This document shows positions 23,411 to 27,476 of a DNA stretch of 27,476 nucleotides, piece after piece (within the stretch, counting starts at the first letter, position 1; every line of letters begins with the position of its first letter). A program made the translations under genes and the position numbers. The notes beneath the pieces are model-generated. The model did not search any database. It was not told the DNA's origin and was given only the letters and a program-made list of their open reading frames with translations. The stretch is from positions 1 to 27,476 of IMG/VR virus record IMGVR_UViG_3300020185_000206, one strand, 5' to 3'. Source of the stretch: a virus.

Positions 23411-23600
23411 AACTCCAACAAATAAATGGGAGTATCTTTAAATCTCGTTATGGTCGTTCTTGGGACTTATGACCAACTGAGAGCCTCAAAACTACTAATG
23501 TAGTTAAGAATGGTAGAGTCCTTGATGCAGCACTAGCATCTAGCAGGGACTTAATTATTCTACCTAAAACTACATTATCTTATTAATCTAGTTTGGTAAA
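23411..23600 (+). ncRNA. Candidate structured RNA 1, unknown family
   Basis: I see nested helices in this noncoding stretch. ACTCC 23412-23416 pairs with GGAGT 23429-23433. TGGTC 23451-23455 pairs with GACCA 23471-23475. TAATGTAGTT 23496-23505 pairs with AACTACATTA 23568-23577. GGTAGA 23512-23517 pairs with TCTACC 23559-23564. GTCCTT 23518-23523 pairs with AGGGAC 23545-23550 (one G-T wobble). GATGC 23524-23528 pairs with GCATC 23536-23540. The last four helices are coaxially nested, giving an 82-nt hairpin. GTAGTT 23500-23505 can pair instead with AACTAC 23490-23495, so two mutually exclusive structures exist. The 3' end is uncertain and no terminator follows directly. I do not recognise a known RNA family, and it is not a tRNA. 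Confidence 0.6.
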
Positions 23601-23618
23601 TTAAAAGTAATTCAATAA

Positions 23619-23649
23619 TTGACAACAAATCCAAAGTATAATATATTTA
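23619..23649 (+). promoter_or_regulatory. Candidate promoter of structured RNA 2
   Basis: TTG at 23619-23621, a 20-nt spacer and TATATTTA at 23642-23649 fit the Bacteroidota -33/-7 pattern. The same TTG-N20-TATATTTA layout precedes the large terminase gene. Transcription would start near 23655. Confidence 0.6.
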
Positions 23650-23654
23650 TATGT

Positions 23655-23795
23655 GAAGAACGACTGTGATACTATCTAGTAACCTGTTAATTATTTTTTT
23701 ATTATAGTTATGTTGTTTTTCAGTAGTATTCCATTTTGAGTTATTCATAGTATCACACAACCCCCCTTCAGAACGCTGTTGGGGGGTTTTATTTT
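23655..23795 (+). ncRNA. Candidate structured RNA 2, about 140 nt, own promoter and terminator
   Basis: TGTGATACTAT at 23665-23675 pairs perfectly (11 bp) with ATAGTATCACA at 23747-23757 and closes a U-rich loop of about 71 nt. A strong terminator begins two bases later. A consensus promoter lies at the 5' end, and no ORF longer than a few codons fits in this strand. Promoter, closing stem and terminator make a self-contained small RNA unit. The loop contains a T7 run and few secondary pairs. The function is unknown: an antisense or sponge RNA, a replication RNA and a packaging RNA are all open. Confidence 0.6.
23759..23795 (+). terminator. Strong rho-independent terminator
   Basis: AACCCCCC (23759-23766) pairs with GGGGGGTT (23781-23788), then a TT/TT internal loop, then CAG (23769-23771) with CTG (23776-23778) around loop AACG. 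A T-rich tail runs to 23795. It is the most GC-rich hairpin in this AT-rich genome and ends structured RNA 2 just before the gene at 23819. Confidence 0.88.
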
Positions 23796-23805
23796 ATCAA
23801 CACAA

Positions 23806-23813
23806 TATATTTA
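23806..23813 (+). promoter_or_regulatory. -7-like element before gene at 23819
   Basis: TATATTTA is followed by TCGTT and the ATG at 23819, a spacing of 5. It lies directly after the terminator of structured RNA 2. Confidence 0.55.
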
Positions 23814-23818
23814 TCGTT

Positions 23819-24043
23819 ATGAAGGAATTTATTACAGATAAAGTATTATTACTTAATACAGGTGCAATTACAGTAACGATGTTTACTGAGTTACAAGAGG
23901 TGTTGAAAATCATATTATTGATTGTTTCTATTACCTATACTATTATTAAAATGGTCAAGGGTAAGAAGGGGAATACTGAACTAGAAAAACAAATAGAGGA
24001 ATATTTTAATAATAAAAAAGACAAAGATTGTGAACAAAGTTAA
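23819..24043 (+). CDS. Small membrane protein, holin-like candidate
   Basis: This 74-residue protein has one strong membrane segment at about residues 29-46 (LKIILLIVSITYTIIKMV), a weaker one at about 8-22 (KVLLLNTGAITVTMF), and a charged cytoplasmic tail (KGKKGNTELEKQIEEYFNNKKDKDCEQS). That layout fits a second holin-type or membrane-tethered lysis protein in addition to the one at 17149. It begins directly after a strong terminator and has a promoter-like element 5 nt upstream. Small membrane proteins of this shape are common beside the packaging genes of phages of Bacteroidota. A role in lysis is inference. Confidence 0.55.
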   Translation: MKEFITDKVLLLNTGAITVTMFTELQEVLKIILLIVSITYTIIKMVKGKKGNTELEKQIEEYFNNKKDKDCEQS

Positions 24044-24050
24044 TTTAGAG

Positions 24051-24058
24051 GATATTTA
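24051..24058 (+). promoter_or_regulatory. -7-like element before gene at 24064
   Basis: GATATTTA (one mismatch) is followed by TTGAT and the ATG at 24064. It overlaps the intergenic gap after the membrane protein gene and probably drives the unit running to the small terminase gene. Confidence 0.45.
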
Positions 24059-24063
24059 TTGAT

Positions 24064-24324
24064 ATGGCGTATATAAACATACCTGACAATTATTTCAATA
24101 TACCGGTTATTGAAAGAATACAACTAGCAAAGAAAGCGGTATATAATAAAGGATTTGATATTCAATCAATCATTAAAGAAACATCTGTTGAACTCATAGT
24201 TGCAATTCTAAACAAAAGGTTGGATGAACATATCAAAGAAGAAGAATACGAACAAGCAGATTTTTTAAATAAGGTAATTAATATTATTGAACAAAACTTT
24301 AACGAATATGAAAAGGGGGTGTAA
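24064..24324 (+). CDS. Small protein of unknown function, helix-rich
   Basis: The 86-residue product begins MAYINIPDNYFNIPVIERIQLAKKAVYNKG. It has a C-terminal helical stretch LNKRLDEHIKEEEYEQADFLNKVINIIEQ that recalls the UVR-type helical hairpin (short residue pattern with EEYEQA and A..L...I). It may mediate protein-protein contacts. It overlaps the next gene by 17 nt. I know no function for it. Confidence 0.55.
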   Translation: MAYINIPDNYFNIPVIERIQLAKKAVYNKGFDIQSIIKETSVELIVAILNKRLDEHIKEEEYEQADFLNKVINIIEQNFNEYEKGV

Positions 24325-24562
24325 CTGTAAGAGAACTGATGATAGGTCAAGACCTTCATATCTACACGATAGAACGACTATGGTGAAGTCAAAGGTGTGG
24401 TATGATAAGAACCTAAAAGATATGTCATATACAGACCTTACATTTGATGATAAACAGAATATGAAGATTGTCTATTCAGAGATATTCCCAACGAATAAGG
24501 TAAAGGATAGTGAGATTATATACTCTCAATTAAACAAGTATTTAAAAGATTATAAGATATGA
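24308..24562 (+). CDS. Small protein with CxC motif, unknown function
   Basis: I start this at the ATG at 24308 (84 residues) because upstream in-frame codons lie inside the previous gene without a normal start. The N-terminus MKRGCNCKRTDDRSRP is basic with a Cys-x-Cys pair that could bind metal. The rest is charged (SKVWYDKNLKDMSYTDLTFDDKQ, then IFPTNKVKDSEIIYSQLNKYLKDYK). The stop overlaps the small terminase start (ATGA). Neighbouring genes place it in the packaging unit. No function is recognised. Confidence 0.6.
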   Translation: MKRGCNCKRTDDRSRPSYLHDRTTMVKSKVWYDKNLKDMSYTDLTFDDKQNMKIVYSEIFPTNKVKDSEIIYSQLNKYLKDYKI

Positions 24563-24993
24563 GTAATGCAATAGGTAGACCAAGACACACAATAGAGTAT
24601 CTTGTTGAAAGGGGGAAGTGGAGTGTTGACTGGCAAAAAGAGATAATGGAGATAGGAAAACAGGGAGGAAATAAGACTCAGATGATGGAACACTTCAATT
24701 TGGGTAGAGAGACATTCTATAAATTGTATAATAATGACCCTCAGTTTACGAACACAGTAGATAAGGCAATGATATTGTCACAAAACCACTGGTTAAGTCA
24801 CGTAGAAAATGCATTTGAAAAAGGGGAAAGTAAGAATATAAATGCGGGGTTATGGCAATTTATGATGAAGAATATGTTTCCAAGTGATTTCCAAGATTCA
24901 AAGACAATAGATGTAACCAGTCAAGGACAGAAATTAGATGGTGATAAGAATATTGTTGTAAGAGTAATTCCCCCAAGAGATTTGGAAGATTGA
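24559..24993 (+). CDS. terS: Terminase small subunit
   Basis: This 144-residue protein contains a helix-turn-helix typical of small terminase subunits: GNKTQMMEHFNLGRETFYKLYNN (about residues 36-58), followed by QFTNTVDKAMILSQNHWLSHVENAF and a C-terminal tail. Small terminases recognise phage DNA and recruit the large subunit to start packaging. It lies four genes upstream of the large terminase and overlaps its predecessor by ATGA. The intervening genes each have their own promoter-like element, which is unusual because small and large terminase genes usually abut. Confidence 0.78.
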   Translation: MSNAIGRPRHTIEYLVERGKWSVDWQKEIMEIGKQGGNKTQMMEHFNLGRETFYKLYNNDPQFTNTVDKAMILSQNHWLSHVENAFEKGESKNINAGLWQFMMKNMFPSDFQDSKTIDVTSQGQKLDGDKNIVVRVIPPRDLED

Positions 24994-25004
24994 TTTGTTT
25001 GCCA

Positions 25005-25012
25005 TATATTTG
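25005..25012 (+). promoter_or_regulatory. -7 element TATATTTG before gene at 25017
   Basis: TATATTTG is an exact match to TAnnTTTG, followed by TGGT and the ATG at 25017. It decides the start of that gene: the longer frame from 24990 would put the element inside the coding region. Confidence 0.65.
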
Positions 25013-25016
25013 TGGT

Positions 25017-25220
25017 ATGAAAACAATTCAAATTGACTATCCCACAAACGCATACTTTATGACGAAGAAAGAGTTTGCAAATAATGATGAAAGAACCGAT
25101 TGGTTAATCTCAACTATGAAGAGAAAAAAAACATATAGTCCGTGGCATCATTACGACGACTATGTTGTTGAAAAAGTTATTCCAAATGGAGAATTGGAAT
25201 TTTGGATTATTGGTTCATAA
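25017..25220 (+). CDS. Small protein of unknown function
   Basis: The 67-residue product starts MKTIQIDYPTNAYFMTKKEF and ends in VEKVIPNGELEFWII. I prefer the ATG at 25017 over the upstream in-frame start, because the TATATTTG element sits 4 nt before it. The protein is mostly strand-and-helix with no membrane segment. Its opening resembles the minus-strand product at 21988 in part. It lies between the terminase small subunit and the kinase-like gene. No function is recognised. Confidence 0.6.
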   Translation: MKTIQIDYPTNAYFMTKKEFANNDERTDWLISTMKRKKTYSPWHHYDDYVVEKVIPNGELEFWIIGS

Positions 25221-25224
25221 TCAT

Positions 25225-25232
25225 TATCTTTA
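25225..25232 (+). promoter_or_regulatory. -7-like element TATCTTTA before gene at 25237
   Basis: TATCTTTA is one mismatch from TAnnTTTG, followed by CACT and the ATG at 25237. The spacing of 4 matches the two exact TATATTTG elements. Confidence 0.5.
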
Positions 25233-25236
25233 CACT

Positions 25237-25434
25237 ATGAATAACAACACTATGTATGACCTTGAAATTACTTTTTGGAATGAAGGTGATGACACCACAA
25301 AAGTTATTGAATTAACAACCTCTTACCCTGAATATAAAGATGTTGAAGATACACTTGAACTTAATGGATTAGATGATTTCAAATCTAATGGAGGAAATTA
25401 TGATTTTTTTGATGTAAAAGTTTTGGAAGAATGA
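25237..25434 (+). CDS. Small acidic protein of unknown function
   Basis: This 65-residue acidic protein starts MNNNTMYDLEITFWNEGDD and continues KVIELTTSYPEYKDVEDTLELNGLDDF. I start it at 25237 because of the element 4 nt upstream and because the longer frame begins inside the previous gene. Composition suggests a strand-rich fold with acidic surface, such as a DNA mimic or a partner protein. That is speculation. The stop overlaps the kinase-like start by ATGA. Confidence 0.6.
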   Translation: MNNNTMYDLEITFWNEGDDTTKVIELTTSYPEYKDVEDTLELNGLDDFKSNGGNYDFFDVKVLEE

Positions 25435-25781
25435 CAATATGTTCTTCAACAAGGGTTGTAATCATACTAAAAGACAGAGTATATAAGATACCCATAGATT
25501 ATAGGGGTTATTTGCAAGGTAAGAATGAATCCAAAGTATGGAGACAATACAAAGACACAAACAAACTAGTTCCCCTTATATGGGAGAGATTTGGTATTGT
25601 ATGTCAAGAAAGAGCAGAAAGGATTTGTCATAGACCCCCAATAGAAGAAGTAAAAAAACTAATACCACAATTTAATATAGACAATTGTGATTTACATAAC
25701 ATAGAAAATTGGGGACAATATCAAGGTAGAACAGTATTGTTAGATTATGGTATTGATGAGAGGATTAGTAAGATGTATTAA
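25431..25781 (+). CDS. Miniature kinase-like protein
   Basis: This 116-residue protein has the landmarks of a stripped-down protein kinase or aminoglycoside phosphotransferase fold: Lys19 in VYKIP (ATP-binding lysine), Glu33 in KNESKVW (candidate helix-C partner), Asp87-Leu-His in NCDLHNIENWG (catalytic loop) and Asp105 in LLDYG (metal-binding DFG-like). The Asn after the catalytic Asp is one residue later than usual. At 116 residues it is under half a normal kinase domain, and the substrate lobe is missing. Similar mini-kinases occur in other environmental phages as far as I recall. It may phosphorylate a host protein or bind nucleotide only. It lies directly upstream of the terminase promoter. 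Confidence 0.6.
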   Translation: MTICSSTRVVIILKDRVYKIPIDYRGYLQGKNESKVWRQYKDTNKLVPLIWERFGIVCQERAERICHRPPIEEVKKLIPQFNIDNCDLHNIENWGQYQGRTVLLDYGIDERISKMY

Positions 25782-25796
25782 ATTATTTGTTAACTA

Positions 25797-25827
25797 TTGA
25801 GGACATTTCATAACTTTCCTATATTTA
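25797..25827 (+). promoter_or_regulatory. Promoter of the large terminase operon
   Basis: TTG at 25797-25799, a 20-nt spacer and TATATTTA at 25820-25827 fit the -33/-7 pattern, with TAGTAT then ATG at 25834. The operon it heads continues with overlapping genes across the circular join to about 7021. Confidence 0.65.
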
Positions 25828-25833
25828 TAGTAT

Positions 25834-27003
25834 ATGGAGTTTCAAACTACGATACTATACTTAGACATTCAGGACAAGATACAAGAAGATAAGAGATACA
25901 TCTTCTTAAGGGGGTCATCACGTTCAGGAAAAAGTTATACTGCATTACAACACCTCATCATAACTGCACTTGCAAATCCCGACACAACAATCACTGTTGC
26001 TCGTGAAACACAGGTATCAATTAAGAATACTATCCTCGTTGACTTTAAGGACATTCTACAGAGTTTAGACCTATGGGAGGATAGTAAGTTCAACAAGGTA
26101 GAAATGATATATCGTATGGACAACGGTTCAACGATTAGGTTTATCGGATTAGATGACACAACAGGTAAACTTCGTGGGATGAAGTCTGACGTTGTGTTCA
26201 TAGACGAAGTTAATACCATAGAAAAATCTGCATTTATACAATTGGATATACGTACAGAACAATATATCTTAGCAGCATACAACCCCGAAGTACCACAGAA
26301 TTGGTGGGGGTTTGAATTTGAAACCAAAGATAATGGTTGTATGTTACATTCAACTTGGAGACAAAATGCATTCTTAGATGACAAGATAATCCAATCCATT
26401 CAAGACCTTAAGAAGATAGACCCTGAGATGTATGAGATATACTCTGAGGGTAGGATTGTTGAACCAAGAGAGAAAGTCTTTATACAACCTGAGACTTACT
26501 CAGAAGACCCCAATTACAAACACAGATATATCGGAATTGACTTTGGGTATTCAAATGATGCTTGTGCTGTTGTTGAAGTATTAAATTTAGACAAGACCAT
26601 ATGGGTTAAGGAATTGTTCTATAAGACAGAGACAACCAACGATGACTTACTATATGAACTCAGAGAGATGGGTATAGATAGGAGTGTTGATATTGTTGCA
26701 GACTCAAGTGAACCTAAGAGTATAGAAGAATTAAGAAGGGGTGGTCTTAATGTAAGAGGTGTTAAGAAAGGTAAAGGTAGTGTCTTATGGGGTATCTCAA
26801 AGATGAAACAATATAAGACGTATGTTCACGAAGATTCATTAAATCTAATAAACGAGTTCTCAAACTATAAGTTCAAGAAAGATAGAAGTGGTAGACAAAC
26901 CAGTTCAGTTACTGGTGATGACCACGCATTGGATGCGTTAAGATATATCGTAACAGAGTTTGTATCAGAGAACAACAGAAAAGGAAAATATTATTTGGTA
27001 TGA
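25834..27003 (+). CDS. terL: Terminase large subunit
   Basis: This 389-residue protein is the packaging motor. The ATPase has Walker A GSSRSGKSY (residues 27-35) and Walker B VFIDE (121-125). The RNase-H-like nuclease follows with Asp236 in IGIDFGYS, Asp290 in IVADSSEP and the acidic cluster GDDHALDALRY (361-371). Together these are the complete set for ATP-driven packaging and for cutting concatemers. It is of the PBSX-type lineage. The promoter-like TTG-N20-TATATTTA precedes the ATG by 6 nt. The stop TGA overlaps an ATG at 27000 (ATGA), from which a 45-residue ORF and then the methyltransferase follow. Confidence 0.93.
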   Translation: MEFQTTILYLDIQDKIQEDKRYIFLRGSSRSGKSYTALQHLIITALANPDTTITVARETQVSIKNTILVDFKDILQSLDLWEDSKFNKVEMIYRMDNGSTIRFIGLDDTTGKLRGMKSDVVFIDEVNTIEKSAFIQLDIRTEQYILAAYNPEVPQNWWGFEFETKDNGCMLHSTWRQNAFLDDKIIQSIQDLKKIDPEMYEIYSEGRIVEPREKVFIQPETYSEDPNYKHRYIGIDFGYSNDACAVVEVLNLDKTIWVKELFYKTETTNDDLLYELREMGIDRSVDIVADSSEPKSIEELRRGGLNVRGVKKGKGSVLWGISKMKQYKTYVHEDSLNLINEFSNYKFKKDRSGRQTSSVTGDDHALDALRYIVTEFVSENNRKGKYYLV

Positions 27004-27017
27004 TATTACACGGAGAT
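27000..27017 (+). repeat. 18-bp direct repeat, copy 1
   Basis: These 18 bases, beginning ATGATATTACACG, recur exactly at 27112-27129 and differ from it in both flanking bases. Each copy contains the start codon of a gene in this operon. Confidence 0.9.
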
Positions 27018-27137
27018 AACTATATAGACCCAAAGAAATACCCTGAATGGTATTCAGCACAATACACAGAACAAGACCGGAAGGTAATAAAAGAAATATG
27101 TGAAAAGACAAATGATATTACACGGAGATTGTTTTGA
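27000..27137 (+). CDS. Microgene sharing its start with the methyltransferase
   Basis: This 45-residue ORF starts at an ATG overlapping the terminase stop (ATGA) and ends at 27135-27137, inside the start of the methyltransferase gene. The first six residues MILHGD are identical to those of the methyltransferase, because 18 bases recur at 27000-27017 and 27112-27129. The remainder (PKKYPEWYSAQYTEQDRK) is a short charged helix. The coupling supports translation. The repeat suggests that it arose by insertion or recombination at the methyltransferase N-terminus. Function unknown. Confidence 0.5.
   Translation: MILHGDNYIDPKKYPEWYSAQYTEQDRKVIKEICEKTNDITRRLF
27112..27129 (+). repeat. 18-bp direct repeat, copy 2
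   Basis: This is the exact partner of 27000-27017 and covers the methyltransferase start codon. Homologous recombination between the copies would delete the microgene and leave the methyltransferase start intact behind the terminase gene. Confidence 0.9.
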
Positions 27138-27476
27138 ACTAATTAAAGAACAACCTGACAATTCAGTTGATTTGGTTATTACATCACCCCCTTATGCTGA
27201 TATAATAAATTATGGAAAGAACATATCAATAAAAAAACCACAAGAATATTGTGATTGGTTATTACCCCTTTTTAACGAGATACAGAGAGTTTTAAAACCA
27301 AGTGGTAGTTTCATACTTAACATCAACGATAATTGCAAGAATGGACTTAGAAACCCTTTTATATACGAATTGATATATAGAAGTCAGAAGGAGACCAAGT
27401 TAAAGTTCTACGACACTTATATCTGGCACAAAAGAAATGGTATACCAAATGGGGGTAAGAAAAGATTTAGAAATAC
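27112..27476 (+). CDS. DNA methyltransferase (N4C/N6A type), 5' part
   Basis: This is the N-terminal part of the methyltransferase whose remainder is at 2-697. It starts at the ATG at 27112 (MILHGDCFEL), with the catalytic TSPPY at residues 24-28. The frame runs off the window end, where the last 246 bases duplicate positions 1-246. Joined at the overlap, the product is 271 residues. The start is supported because typical family members begin with a short MILHGDC-type strand ahead of DLVITSPPY. It overlaps the microgene upstream by 26 nt. Confidence 0.88.
   Translation, partial: MILHGDCFELIKEQPDNSVDLVITSPPYADIINYGKNISIKKPQEYCDWLLPLFNEIQRVLKPSGSFILNINDNCKNGLRNPFIYELIYRSQKETKLKFYDTYIWHKRNGIPNGGKKRFRN
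27231..27476. repeat. Terminal overlap, copy 2 (circular join)
   Basis: This is the partner of 1-246, with four mismatches out of 246. It should be removed once when the molecule is circularised, leaving about 27,230 bp. Confidence 0.9.

Noticed and set aside
23411-23600. Possible group I intron, tRNA or tmRNA
   Set aside because: I see no group I core segments, no T-arm (GGTTCGA-type) and no CCA-acceptor pairing, and no split gene around it. It remains an unknown structured RNA.
1-27476. CRISPR array, tRNA genes, insertion sequence or integrase
   Set aside because: I scanned for regular direct repeats, tRNA-like cloverleaf sequence and transposase or integrase motifs, and saw none. No exhaustive tool search was possible.

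Overview
The window is best read as one complete, circular, strongly AT-rich genome of a tailed phage with an HK97-type virion and a long, probably non-contractile tail. Positions 1-246 recur at 27231-27476 with four mismatches, and a DNA methyltransferase gene runs intact across the join, so the unit genome is about 27,230 bp. The host is probably a member of the Bacteroidota: genes lack Shine-Dalgarno leaders, and elements matching the Bacteroidota -7 box (TAnnTTTG, here mostly TATATTTA or TATATTTG) sit 4-6 nt in front of many start codons. This is inference; no host marker is present.

Layout, following the plus strand around the circle. (1) 23376-25834: a 480-bp noncoding region with two predicted structured RNAs and a strong terminator, then a small membrane protein, two unknown genes, the small terminase subunit, two small unknown genes and a miniature kinase-like protein. 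(2) 25820-7021 across the join: large terminase, a microgene, an orphan N4C/N6A methyltransferase, an HNH endonuclease, a tail assembly chaperone with a -1 frameshift signal, two neck or tail-completion genes and two large tail proteins, nearly all joined by ATGA or TAATG overlaps. (3) 7024-10001: tape measure gene with its own promoter. (4) 10000-14587: XkdF-like maturation protease, scaffold-like protein, major capsid protein and probable tail tube protein, closed by a terminator. (5) 14611-20077: receptor-binding or decoration proteins (two tandem paralogues with Pro/Thr linkers, a PKD plus BspA-like repeat protein, several small virion proteins) with a holin-like gene among them. (6) 20077-21728: portal and head-tail connector. 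(7) 21725-23336, minus strand: five small genes, including a zinc-ribbon protein, a winged-helix-like protein and a 45-residue gene.

The virion and packaging set looks complete. I recognise no DNA polymerase, primase, helicase, replication initiator, integrase, recombinase or endolysin. Replication and lysis must therefore rely on the host or on unrecognised genes. The most interesting items are the structured noncoding region at 23376-23795, the promoter-at-start-codon architecture, the chaperone frameshift, the mini-kinase, and Pro/Thr-linker DNA repeats that look like joints for swapping adhesin domains.
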